Shown piece after piece: positions 41,029-51,546 of a DNA stretch of 64,000 bases (positions within the stretch are counted from its first letter, which is position 1; each line of letters begins with the position of its first letter). The DNA is from Nothophaeocryptopus gaeumannii (Eukaryota; Ascomycota; Dothideomycetes; Mycosphaerellales; Mycosphaerellaceae), in the NCBI GenBank assembly GCA_031771865.1, contig JASISA010000019.1, positions 1,488,001 to 1,552,000 on the forward strand, read 5' to 3'. The notes below the pieces were generated by a model. That model saw only the letters and a program-made list of their open reading frames with translations. It did no database searches and was not told where the DNA came from. The position numbers and the translations under genes are program-made.

Positions 41029-43730
41029 CTACGGCAACCGCAAGAAAACCTCCTTCATCTTCTCATAGTTCGGCGTCCCCATCCCCGTAACAGGATCCCA
41101 CCCCTTCGACGCAGGAAACCCCTTCGTCCCACAGCCGGGAGCTGACCCTTTCACGATATCCTGAAACATCTCCGGGTGCTTATACAACACGGGGTTCACG
41201 AACCCCACTGGCGTCTTGTTGACTTTCATTCTCTCCTCGTTCAATAGGACGAGTAGGGAGGCAAAGATAGGCGCTGAAACTGATGTCCCTGACCCGCCGT
41301 AAGTGTAGTTCAAGTAGACTGTCGTTATATTTCTGCCCATGGCTGATACGTCCGGATATGCGCGTCCAGAGGAATTGAATATAGAATCTCCATATTTGGG
41401 TGCATATTTCGAAAGGTAGGTTTTGACGTTAGAGTCTTGATAGGCTGGGCGAGGGAAGATATTGGAGAAGCCGCCGCCGGAGTAGTAGTCCATATAAGCG
41501 TTATTGACATCTGGTCCCGCGACTGCGATTTCTCCATCGGAGACGGAATGTCCTGCCAATTGTGTCGCGCCCACGACTGTCACGTAGGGACAGTTCACGG
41601 GGAAGGATGGAGAGAACCGTTTCCCGAATTGATCGACGTAGCCGTGTTCTTCATTGAGGCAGGTGTTGTTGTAGCCGACATTGTAATTATTCGCGACGCC
41701 TGAGTCCCCGCTGGCGAAGACGATCGAGACGCCTTGGAGACCGAGTTTCATCCATTCGTGGCATTGGCGCTCTTGGTAGAAACGTGGCAGGGCACCTTCG
41801 ATCTGATTGTAGGAGACACTGATCACGTTGCTTGTGGGAGCGCCGCCGCATTGTAGTGGACCGGTATAGCCGCCCTCGATAGGATCCGGGTACGCAGGGT
41901 CGATGTAGGGCTGATCGCCGCCAAGATAGGTGCAGTATGATGCGTGGAGCGCATCCAGGAAGATGTTGTATGTCCCTGAGCTATCAACATTCACAGAATC
42001 CCCAACCTGGTACTGTCGAATTTGCTGTGGCCAGATAATCGAATAGGAGACAGAGAAGTCGATCGCGCTTTCCATAATGAAATCGCCTTTTGCGATTGTT
42101 CGGTTCAGCACCTTGCCGCCGTCGATGCTGATGAATTCCGGAAGAGTGTCTGAGGGAATTTTTGGGTTGGTGAAGTTCTGGAAGAAGATCTTCAAGTCCG
42201 GGTGATAGAGATAGTCTGCCCATTCGGCGATACCCATCTTGTTGCTCGGGTTGCTGGTGTTGCCTTTACCGAAATTGTACAGTGCCCGCAGACAGTCAAT
42301 CGTGATGAGCTCGTCACAGTGATGAAGACCAAACAAGCCGGTGAAACTAGCGACAGCGGAGGCAAGCTTCTTCTGGGTCACTGGCTGTAGTCCATCTAGT
42401 TGCACCGTGGGCATAACGAAATCAACATGCTCCTGCATGCTCTGCGGCAGACTGTAAGAATCGCAGGCAATGCGGAAGCCTTCATTCTGCTTGTGCTCGA
42501 AGATGTGGTATTTTGTGTGGAGCAGTCGTTCGACCTCCGCTACTGTCGCGTTGAACTCGATCCAACTGCGGCCTTTTGAGTGACCCAGCCGGCTGCTGTG
42601 GATGTCGTTCTTCCCCAGCCATGCAATAACCGCATCTGAAGTCTCTTTTGCAGGCGCAAAGATATTGGCGACTTTCTCTGCAGACCAGTGTTTCCCTGAG
42701 TGTTTAGTCAGTCTCTACCCCTAACATCTTATTTGACGTAACCAGAATGTACCATAATTTGGAGAGTCAGGATTCGTAATATCGTCAATGAAGCTGTTGG
42801 CGTGTTGAAGGTTCTGCTGCTTCAGTCCAATACGGACGGGAAGAACATGGTGCTCCAGTGAGTGTATTGGTCTGGTTTGGTTTGGTATAGAGCTCAATAC
42901 CAGACCGACCAACATGTCTGAGGCCTCAATACCATTAGACCGATGGTATACCATTACCTAATCGAGTATCCATTGCGCTGCTATTCCCTCACTTCGTACA
43001 CCTCTTCTAGTCCATTATATGCCTTCTAAATCGCTTCCTCGTCGTTAAAGGCGTCGTATACTATGCTTGTTCCCTTCTTCCTTACTACTAGTAGCCCATA
43101 CCATTGCCGAAGGCAGCTGCAAGCTTCTGTAATGTCCTCTTTAAGGTTGGAGCGGCGGTACGAGATGAGGTCGCGGCTAGCACTAAATCCACGCTCTAGA
43201 GCGTTACTCATTAGTAGTATAGCGAGTGTGTTAAATGCGAACTTAGCTAGCTCCGGCTCTTGTTATTAGCGATTAAACTAGTATTCAAGGGTATTAAATA
43301 GTGCTATTTCCTTATTAACAACCTCTTATAGCGTCTTACTAGCTTGTAGATCGTGCTCGCAGTTAGTAGCTAGGTAGGCTTGGAAGGGATTAGCTTTAGA
43401 AGGCGCTAAAGGGTTGATTTTGCGGCGTTTGTAATCGTGAAGGGCGTCTCGAAGGCTACGATCGTCGCTATTAGTAGTAGGTACTAAGTATAAGGTAGTA
43501 GCTACCTAAGGCTTGTAGTATTTAGTCTATATCTCCTTCGCTTACTTTAGTATTGTCTTAATCCACTTCTTCTACTAAGTAGTACTATCGCTCTAACGCT
43601 CTTTAAACTACGCGTACTTCTAAGTAGGGTTAAGCATAATAGCAGCGTATACAATAGGCATCTAGTTAGCTAGTTTAAAGTACTTCTTAGTCTTGTACTA
43701 GCTGTGCTCGTAGTAGTTCGCGAAGTACTT

Positions 43731-44087
43731 TGTTACGGATCGAACCGAGAGAAGCCACAACCAACCAATCCATGCGGCGCGGGTGCGCGCCAAGGGCGGC
43801 AATACCCGCTGCAAGGTGCTCTCATGCTGCCGAGTGCTCTCACGCTCTCAGATGAGAGCAGGAGGATTCATGAGAGCATGAGAGCCACACGCTCTCTCTG
43901 AGGAACCTCTAGGTATATAGTCTCGATGATTGACTAGCAATCATCGTGTTCAACTCATGTTACAATCTCACTGATTGGAATAAGCCAAGACTTCCTTCAC
44001 TTCGTTCCACTTGCCGACGCATTCTCCAAAGAAGCCATTCCACGTGATTAAGCGAGTCACCTGACAAGCGAGATACCGTGCGTAACA
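43731..44087 (+). mobile_element. Solo LTR 1 (357 bp)
   Basis: Starts TGTTACGGATCGAACCGAG and ends GCGTAACA. Flanked by TACTT at 43726-43730 and again at 44088-44092, a perfect 5-bp target-site duplication. A GTATATAG box lies at 43912-43919, the likely TATA of the LTR. The right 163 bp (43925-44087) match LTR 2 in inverted orientation. No internal retrotransposon sequence remains. Confidence 0.9.
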
Positions 44088-44151
44088 TACTTATAGGCGC
44101 TATCTTCTTTAGCTTCCGTAGCGTATTTAACCTTAAAGTCGTCGAGGGTAT

Positions 44152-44518
44152 TGTTACGCACGGTATCTCGCTTGTCAGGTGACTCGCTTAATCACGTGGA
44201 ATGGCTTCTTTGGAGAATGCGTCGGCAAGTGGAACGAAGTGAAGGAAGTCTTGGCTTATTCCAATCAGTGAGATTGTAACATGAGTTGAACACGATGATT
44301 GCTAGTCAACCATCGTTGCTATATACTTGGTGGTCTCGCTTGCTCTTGGTAGCGAGTTTGACCGTTCGACCAACTGACCGGTCGGGCGGTCTGTCGGTCG
44401 CCAAACCTCACGTGTTTGACCAGAGGTCCCAGACTGTGGTCAGACACGTGACTTCTGGCGTCATTCTTGCATGGTTCCATGTCCTTGATTCTGCGTCCTG
44501 CAGATTCGGTCCGTAACA
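44152..44518 (-). mobile_element. Solo LTR 2 (367 bp, opposite orientation)
   Basis: Read on the minus strand it begins TGTTACGGACCGAATC and ends GTGCGTAACA. Flanked by GGTAT at 44147-44151 and 44519-44523, a perfect 5-bp target-site duplication. Its last 163 bp are nearly identical (one mismatch) to the matching end of LTR 1, while its first ~200 bp are unrelated to those of LTR 1. A GTATATAG box is again present at the join. Confidence 0.9.
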
Positions 44519-45282
44519 GGTATCGAGGAGGAAGTAGAGCGTTAGAAACTAGTCGAATAGGTGCTTCTTCTCGCCCTAGGTACTTAGAGTAGTAACCTTA
44601 AATAGAGCGAGCGTGTCGTAGAGCTTATTAAGTTAATCCTAATCGATTATAGTAAGTATATTAGCTTTAATAGTTTTATTAGCCTTGTTCTTAATATAGA
44701 AGGCTTCGATACGCTCCTATATATCTATAGTACGTCTAATTATATAGAAGAATAAGTTCTATCGCGTAGAGTTGTCTTGAATAAGCTATAAGGGTATTAA
44801 TAGCTAAATAAAACGATAAATTAGATAAGAAGTTACTAAAGTCGAGTTATTACGTAATGTTAGAGAGTTAGCGTCTCCGTACGTAGAAGCGTAGATAGCA
44901 ATATAGCCTACGTCGATTATCGTGTTCGATTGGCTTAGAGCTAGTTATATAATAAGCACCCTTAATCTTTAACTCTAAGGTAGGGCTATACTAAAGCGTA
45001 AGAACTTACTATTAGATTATTAAACTCCTCTAAACTAATACCGCCCTTAATAGCTGTAAACGCCTCACGTCGCTACGGCGAGGCTCTAATCTATCTAATA
45101 ATATTGTAGAGTCTTCTAATCGGTCCGCGGGTACGCTAGAACTCTTTAATAGCCTCGAAAGCGCCCTTCTACGTCTAGTAGTCTAGTTTTTCAAGCGCCT
45201 TACTAGAGCCCTTACCTAGTAGCAACGCACGAGCGTAGAGGTTTGCGATATAGCCGAAGTAGCGTAGACGCCGCTACTTTCG

Positions 45283-45630
45283 TGTTACGGATGGAACCGA
45301 GAGGCGATGGCAGCCAACCAGTCTAAGCGCGGGTCTGCAGCTCAGCCTCGGGAGGTTCCGCTGCAGCTCGCTCGCAGTACTCTCGTCGCTCGCAGTGCTT
45401 CCACCGGAAGCACGGGAGGCAGAGAAAGCAAGGAGAGCGCACGAATCTCCTGTGTGTATATAGATCACGTTCTCTACTAAGGTAGATAGGAGCTTCGTGC
45501 TCAACTCAATCTCTCAATACTACTCTCTTGAGTAAAGGTTACACTTCTCAAGACTCTGTTACCCAAGAGACATTCCGGGGTTCGACACTTCCTAGGCCTA
45601 TCCACGTGACAGAGGAGACGGTCCGTAACA
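45283..45630 (+). mobile_element. Solo LTR 3 (348 bp)
   Basis: Begins TGTTACGGATGGAACCGAGA, close to the start of LTR 1, and ends GGTCCGTAACA. Flanked by TTTCG at 45278-45282 and 45631-45635, a perfect 5-bp target-site duplication. It carries a GTGTATATAGATC box. Its 3' half differs from LTR 1 and 2. All three sit inside the hAT. Confidence 0.9.
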
Positions 45631-46963
45631 TTTCGCTACTTAGCTAATATCTTTAGATAGAGCTTCTTTAGAACCTTATCGATAGCGGTATCGTTATTAC
45701 TCGCGTTATCTGCTATAAAATACCTAATCCGACCGCTAATCTCGTACTCTCGAAGTACTCTAAGTAGCTACTTAGCGATATTATTACCGCTATAATTACC
45801 TCTTAGCCTACGGAAGGCTATAAGCTTAGTACGTCGCTTTCCGCCTACGTCGATAAAGTAAGCGTAGACTATAGTAATTACGAAGGCGTTTAGCGAAGTC
45901 TACGTATTAAAGCTAATATAGATATTACTTAGTACCTCCTTTATCTCCTAGACTAACTTCCGCTTCCGTACCTTATACTCCGCTACTACCTACTTCCTTA
46001 GCGTCGCACTAGCGCGTAGCAATAGACTAGTAAGAGCTTTGTTTATATATGCGAGGAGCTCGCGAAAGTATACGTTCTCGAGCATAGCGAAGGCGATATA
46101 GTAGTATACGATCTAGCGGATTAGTAAGAGCTTGAAATCCTCGAAGTAGTAACCGGATACGAGGTTAAAGAACGTCTAAGGCGTCTGTAGGCCATTAGCA
46201 CGTATTAATGGCTTGCCCTTAGCGTCTATCTTATGGATATTCTCGAGATAAATGAGTGCTAGCTTGTTACTATTCACTACGAAGACCTTCTGCTTAAGCT
46301 TCTAATCCTCGTAGAGGTAGCAGTAATAGACCTCCTTCGAGTCGGTATGGCGCTTCAAGGCCTCGCCCTTCTTCTAAACGATGCTCTTCTTGTCGCGGCT
46401 CTAGTGCCTTAGATTCTTTGCAATATACGCGTCTCTAGTGTATTCAGTGCCTCTGATCTTGAAGGTGCTGAGCCGGAGCTCTTCGCGGAAGTCTGGATTG
46501 GTCTCTAATAACGTGACCTTGTTAGTGGCCTCACGAAGGAAGCTGAAAGCCATAGCGGCAACGAGGGTAGTCCAATTGAGTAACAACGCCTTGAATGGCC
46601 TATACCGCGTTCTCTTGAGATACGCGCTTTTAGTGGGGATCCACTTCGGCGACGGCTCCGAGTAGAGCGCACTGTATACCGCATTTGGCTGTTGGTTACC
46701 GGTAAGAACCGAGCCTCAATACCAGACCAACCATTAATCCATTCACTTACAGACCAAACCGACCATTAACCTACTAGTAACCGACCATGACCAATAAGGA
46801 CCAGACCAATACGCTCACTGATGTGCTCTGCTGCTCTCGAGTCTCTCCTCCAGGCAATTGGTTCTCCGTTGCGTTCCTCATGCAAGACGTGGTGGTCTTC
46901 TGGGGATGGCACTGCACTGACGAGGCCTGTAGCAGCCAGAGCCAAGGCAAGCAGATACCGCAT

Positions 46964-48003
46964 GATTCAGTCAGTCTTCGATCATAAGCAGACTGTCTTG
47001 ATCAAGTACGATAGAATGGAAACCGACCACATCATTGCCAGCTTGCCCGTTATTAAAGTTGTACTAGGGAAGCTTCTGATTTCGAGAGAGGCCCGCTTTC
47101 TGTAAGGGTGTATATATCCTAGTATTCGAGTCTCTCTATTGCGACGTTGTCGAGCGGTGATAACGGACGACCGGTTAAAATCGCTATAAATAGTTAGACA
47201 AGCTAGCATTCTCCTAATACTCTCAACGCGAGGTAACATTGGCTCTTCGCCAGACGGAAGACACCATTGACGATGAGAGGTCGGATGCATCAGCCGAATC
47301 GCCGGAAACACCCACAATTGCTTCTTCAGATCATGGCCCTGCATGTGACGGTCGGCAGTTCACGAACCTTCCGGGAACTAGCCTGTAGCCTGTACTACCG
47401 CTGAGAGACATCACCTTTGTCCTCGGTTGTTCGATGCCCGAATGAGTGGCAGACGAGATTGCTTCCCGGGTCTTCCTCGATACTATGTTGTGAACAAATG
47501 ATCCTGTCTCGAACCGACCTCAAGAACTAATTCATGGACACAAGAAGAGCACTCGAACATCGAAAGGTCGATTCGCAGGGATCAAACTTGCCAAGCTTTG
47601 CTGCAATGGGTCTAGAGCTGTCGCGCGGTAGTTGGGGAAAACGATATTTCGTCCGGTATTTAAATGCTTGGCAGGGGGGGTTCCTCCCATGTCCTCTTGA
47701 CAAGAGACCTTGTATTAAACCGCATGAAGCTCGTCAAGCGACCCAATTGGCCCTCACCTTGATTGCTCTCGTGTCATGTCGTTCTGTTCCGTTCCACAGG
47801 TGGGTGATACCATCGCTTTTTTTCATCATGCTGACTGATCAGACCCGACAAGAGACTCGCAGAGTAGCAATTCTGGAAGAAGGATGTCTGCGGACAGGGC
47901 TACAAGAAGAACAAATCGAATTGTTACGCCCAGTATCGATGGTTGCCCATACACCCCATATCGCTCTAACGCTAACAATGCAAAGTATTAGATGTACAGG
48001 GTA
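46964..48003. other. Intergenic region upstream of the sedolisin gene
   Basis: About 1 kb. A TATATAT sequence near 47110 could be the promoter TATA of the minus-strand sedolisin gene, about 150 bp from its ATG. The 212-codon plus-strand frame at 47534-48172 overlaps the J-HET gene 3' end and is not called. Confidence 0.4.
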
Positions 48004-51000
48004 TCATTCTCGGGACTTGCTCTCCCTCAAAACGCCATTCGATGTAGGACGATGCCGACCAAATACTTTCTGCTGCTCTTTGAAATCGCCGCCAAAAGAA
48101 GTCATCTGTCCAATCGAAAGTTCATCGCTAAATAAAACAGATTTGCCGAGAAGAGTCCATTCTTCATTTTGAGACACGCCATCGACGTCGCTGTCCGGCT
48201 CCGAAATGGAGCGTGGCTCGAGGATCCATAGGCGTGCCAGATGGACGTAGTCCGGATTGATTAGAACGGTTGGAATCGCTGGCTGTATATGTATATTGCT
48301 GAACGGCACAAATGTGAGCACTTTGCCTCCCTGCAATGTGGGAACCCAGACCGGCCGCCATTTCTCCGGCTTAGAGATTTGTCGCTGAGGGAGGCCCCGT
48401 ATGACCAGAAAGTTGACAAAATCCATGATGAAGCCCGCGGCTCGTTCACTCCAGGCCGATGAAGGCCATCTCCCGCAGGTGTTCTGAAAAGCCACAAGCA
48501 GCTCGAAGCCACCTTGTAGATCGACTTTCCATCTGCTCATGCTATAACGCTGGCAGACATCACTCATCCATTCTGGCCCGCACTCAATCACACAAGCCAG
48601 AGTCTCCACGTACACTTCGTCCATAGGTCCGAACAACAGGTTGGCCTTGCGGTCATGAGTAAGGTAGCGCTTTCTGTTCCTACCCCATTTCTCTTCGTTA
48701 CACACTCCGATAAAGTGACGGGCAAGCTTGATTGATTCCATGTCCAGGTTGCGCTTTCTCGGTCCTCTTTTCAGAAACTTGAGATCTAATTGTATCCAGT
48801 GCTCTGCTCCTGTCGTGTTCACGATGAAGCTTGTGGCATCAGGTAGCCTTGGTAGCGTCTTCGAGTTGTTGAGGCCTGCGTCCGCCACAGTCGGCCGATA
48901 GACCCAACTGTGGGAGTGATCGGTAATGGGCAAAGGTGCTCCCACTGAGCACAACGCTCCAGGGTCCCGTGCCGCCAAAGCCAGCAGCATGAGGTCGTGG
49001 TAGCACTCACTCTCTGAAAGGTGTATGAAAGGATCGCGGAACTTCTCGTGAATGGTAAGGCCGCATTCCATGGTGTTGAGAATGATGGCGATCTTGTCCT
49101 TTCTGGCGTCCGCTTCTCTCTGCTCAGCGGGTATTCGAGGATCGCCACCGGCTTCCATTGCAAAGACTTCAGCGACCACAGTAGAGAAGTTGCCGTGATG
49201 TAAGTGCATGCGCCTGTCATCGGGCGCCATCTTGCTTCGGTCTCGAAAGAAAGCATGCAGAGCAGGCTTGACAGATTCAACATCTGGCTCGAAAGGTACC
49301 TCTATTGAGAGATCCATCCAGTGCGCAATAGTCTTGCCATTGAATCTGAGCACGTCGCGCCCTGACCAACTGCCCGGTCGCTTGCACGGGATCAGGAATA
49401 TATGATGCTTCGCGAGTCTCATTTCGTGTCTGCACCATGCTCGCTTGAACCAGGATGATCGCAGAACTTTCCTAATGATCTTGTACAAGTCATTGTGACT
49501 TTCGAGGTACGGCGGCTGCTTGCGACGGAAGCGCTGGCCTGGAACAACATGCGTCATGGCATTGTACTCATCCATGTGATTTTGAAGAAGCTCGCCCTCG
49601 TGGGCATCGAGCTCGATGTCGTCAAGAGCAACCACCACCAGACGCGCACTGCGGTAGACCATATCCATTGCCGACATCGAAATGGTGGTTTCTTCACGAC
49701 TATCTTGGTCAATGCAGATCTGATCGATCCAGAGCCCTTCATTGTCAGAAAGTCGCTCCTCCCATACAGCCTGGAAGATCTCGGGCTCCAATGGCAAAGT
49801 GAAATGGTGGGTCTGCTTTTCCACGTGGAGTTTGCGTCGGTAGCTCAACGCAATGAAGGATTGGTGCTGCTTTGTAGCTATGTGTCGATGGCTGTAGATC
49901 AGTCGGAATCTGAACAGCTCTTTGATATCTGGCTTGACCATGAACTTGGCTGCGACCATTGGGTCCAATTGGTGCAGCCTGTCGAGTAACACTGAAGGGT
50001 CATCTGGTGCATCAGGTGGCGTTCCCAGCATCCAAGACCGCTCAGCTAGATTTAGTTCGTACACGTGCTCATAAGGAATATGAAGGTGGTGAGGCGCTCC
50101 GACCTGCTTTGTTATAAACGAGCAACCTTCCGCAATATGGTTGGATGTCTCATGATCGGACTCTGGGAGGGAGGCGTGACGGCGATGGGTGCCACTAGGA
50201 CTTGGCGAGCGCGCACGACGATCTGGGGGTATTCCAAAGGCCGCCGATGGACCAGGCGATGGCATCCACGTGAACTTCGTAAGCTCCATTCCTGTCCTTG
50301 GAGGTTGTGGGGATGGCGATCTTGAAGAGCCAGATGGTGTATCTCCACTCGAGTCTTGAGCTTCTTGAATAGTCCCCAGATCGGTAGGCTGAAGAACTAC
50401 AAGTTTGAAGGGTGCAGGAGGTGGCTTGAAGGAATCGATAGAGTCTGAGGAAGAGGTTCTGGTAAACCCACGAAAGGTGTCCGCTGCCGTGTCTCGAGCA
50501 CGACTAGAATGGTGATACCAACGTCCAGGTGGCGACAACTTCCGCAGTCCATTTGCTTCGCCAGAATCATCACTATCAGACTGATCACCACTGATATCAC
50601 TGCTCCATCCCCTTCGATGCATGGTCTTCTGCCTCCCAATCGCGTTATCCGGGAAGAGAAATTGGTTACTCATCTCGCCTGGGCCGACCGCAGGTGACAT
50701 AATGCCATAGCTGCCATCTGAGCGATTTCGTTGACGAGGGGTTGCATGATCTCCAAACGCAGTGACCGCGCCCATGAATTGCTGGAAAGAGCGAAAACGC
50801 TCGGAAGTGCCTCGCGGCGCCCGCTCAAAGTACTCTCGTTTCCATTTCGCGCGCTCATAGTGCTCTTGCTGCCTTTCTGCCTCTTCCTCTGCCTCAAACT
50901 TGGTCGCCATTGCATCCCGGTAGTCCATGAAAGCTTCTAGCTCTTTGCGACGCAGCTTTTCCAGCTTCTTGCGCCTGAGCATGAAGTAATCCGCGCCCTT

Positions 51001-51546
51001 CTTCTGCTCGACCTTGCTGTTGACCCGCTTGGCCAAATTCGAGAGGATCTTGACATGTTTCTTTGTCGGGCTCGTGGGGCTCGTTGGGCTGGCGGCGTCT
51101 GTATGATCGCCCAGGTGAGCGACGTGAGGATTGCGGTTCGCGAATGTCTGTCGGCGTTGCAGACCTACGTTCGGAAGGTCCTCGTCTGCATCGCTGGATG
51201 TGTGTCCTTCGAGATCGGAATGCTCATGACGCTCGGGCTGATGATGTTCCTCTGGTGTTTCGACATTCAGCAAGTCCACGAAGCGGGCAAGCATATCATC
51301 CTGCAGGTCCAAGAGATTCAATAGCTCCACCCGCCGCCGCCGATTGTCTGCCTTGCTCAAGAGCTTCCATGCTTGATGTACGTTGTGGAAGTGCTCTGCG
51401 AGAGTCGCTTTCGTCTCGTCGGAACCTTGATGTCGGTTTGGATGGTATCTCCGCGCTAAGGCATGATACCGTGCTTTGATCGCATGTCCAGAAGCATCTC
51501 GTGGCAGTCCCAAGCACTCAAAGGGATCCAATATCCTATGTGCCAT
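48004..51546 (-). CDS. J-domain/HET-domain fusion protein
   Basis: A single exon of 1,180 residues. I start at the ATG at 51546 because the longer frame begins at TTG. The N-terminus is a J-like domain (DPFECLGLPRDASGHAIKAR, then ALARRYHPNRHQGS), but the HPD motif reads HPN. A highly charged coiled coil at about 185-245 and a Ser/Pro-rich linker follow. From about 564 the sequence becomes a HET (heterokaryon incompatibility) domain: FIALSYR, LWIDQICIDQDSREET (about 605-620) and MDMVYRSARLVVVAL. HET domains trigger cell death in vegetative incompatibility when activated. The ~450 C-terminal residues have no recognised domain. A J-like module at the N-terminus of a HET protein is a rare arrangement. 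The HPN change suggests it cannot stimulate Hsp70 normally. Confidence 0.87.
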   Translation of the reverse strand: MAHRILDPFECLGLPRDASGHAIKARYHALARRYHPNRHQGSDETKATLAEHFHNVHQAWKLLSKADNRRRRVELLNLLDLQDDMLARFVDLLNVETPEEHHQPERHEHSDLEGHTSSDADEDLPNVGLQRRQTFANRNPHVAHLGDHTDAASPTSPTSPTKKHVKILSNLAKRVNSKVEQKKGADYFMLRRKKLEKLRRKELEAFMDYRDAMATKFEAEEEAERQQEHYERAKWKREYFERAPRGTSERFRSFQQFMGAVTAFGDHATPRQRNRSDGSYGIMSPAVGPGEMSNQFLFPDNAIGRQKTMHRRGWSSDISGDQSDSDDSGEANGLRKLSPPGRWYHHSSRARDTAADTFRGFTRTSSSDSIDSFKPPPAPFKLVVLQPTDLGTIQEAQDSSGDTPSGSSRSPSPQPPRTGMELTKFTWMPSPGPSAAFGIPPDRRARSPSPSGTHRRHASLPESDHETSNHIAEGCSFITKQVGAPHHLHIPYEHVYELNLAERSWMLGTPPDAPDDPSVLLDRLHQLDPMVAAKFMVKPDIKELFRFRLIYSHRHIATKQHQSFIALSYRRKLHVEKQTHHFTLPLEPEIFQAVWEERLSDNEGLWIDQICIDQDSREETTISMSAMDMVYRSARLVVVALDDIELDAHEGELLQNHMDEYNAMTHVVPGQRFRRKQPPYLESHNDLYKIIRKVLRSSWFKRAWCRHEMRLAKHHIFLIPCKRPGSWSGRDVLRFNGKTIAHWMDLSIEVPFEPDVESVKPALHAFFRDRSKMAPDDRRMHLHHGNFSTVVAEVFAMEAGGDPRIPAEQREADARKDKIAIILNTMECGLTIHEKFRDPFIHLSESECYHDLMLLALAARDPGALCSVGAPLPITDHSHSWVYRPTVADAGLNNSKTLPRLPDATSFIVNTTGAEHWIQLDLKFLKRGPRKRNLDMESIKLARHFIGVCNEEKWGRNRKRYLTHDRKANLLFGPMDEVYVETLACVIECGPEWMSDVCQRYSMSRWKVDLQGGFELLVAFQNTCGRWPSSAWSERAAGFIMDFVNFLVIRGLPQRQISKPEKWRPVWVPTLQGGKVLTFVPFSNIHIQPAIPTVLINPDYVHLARLWILEPRSISEPDSDVDGVSQNEEWTLLGKSVLFSDELSIGQMTSFGGDFKEQQKVFGRHRPTSNGVLRESKSRE

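Larger units (their letters stand above)
42856..46820 (-). mobile_element. hAT-family DNA transposon, RIP-decayed, inserted in the sedolisin gene
   Basis: The ends are inverted repeats: CAGTGAGTGTATTGGTCTGG at 42856 and its near-perfect complement ending at 46820. Flanks are ATGGTGCTC (42847-42855) and ATGTGCTC (46821-46828), a near-match 8-bp target duplication with one base of difference. Minus-strand fragments show hAT features: SFNT-stop-TSLNAF near 45910 (Trp in intact elements), YFIADNASNNDTAID near 45700, and the C-terminal dimerisation region ALERGFSASRDL with ACSCLRQW near 43100-43200. Stops replace Trp codons repeatedly, and TA dinucleotides are abundant, as RIP produces. Length is 3,965 bp, of which about 1,090 bp are three nested solo LTRs. 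The transposase is dead. Confidence 0.92.
41029..46963 (-). pseudogene. Sedolisin (S53) protease gene split by a hAT insertion
   Basis: The gene starts at the ATG at 46963 with a signal peptide (YLLALALAATGLVSA) and a pro-domain (SPEDHHVLHEERNGEPIAW). It breaks off at 46821 and resumes at 42855 with EHHVLPVRIGLKQQNL. A 57-bp intron (42752-42696) follows, then the rest up to 41029. Dropping the hAT and one target-site copy gives an open frame of 634 residues. Expected S53 residues are present: the Glu-Asp pair in ESAIDFS, the oxyanion Asp in ASGDSG and the Ser in GSGTSVSAP. Sedolisins are acid-active serine-carboxyl peptidases, secreted to degrade external protein. As it stands no functional enzyme should be made, unless the element is excised or spliced out. 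Confidence 0.93.

Noticed and set aside
43925..44314. Inverted repeat first read as terminal inverted repeats of a small DNA transposon
   Set aside because: Each arm is part of a longer unit with TG..CA ends and its own 5-bp target duplication, so two opposed solo LTRs explain it better.
45573..45590. GGGTTCGACACTTCC as a possible tRNA T-arm
   Set aside because: No acceptor stem, D-arm or anticodon arm is found around it, and it lies in LTR 3.
47534..48172. 212-codon frame near the J-HET 3' end
   Set aside because: Overlaps the J-HET gene antisense and has no recognisable sequence.
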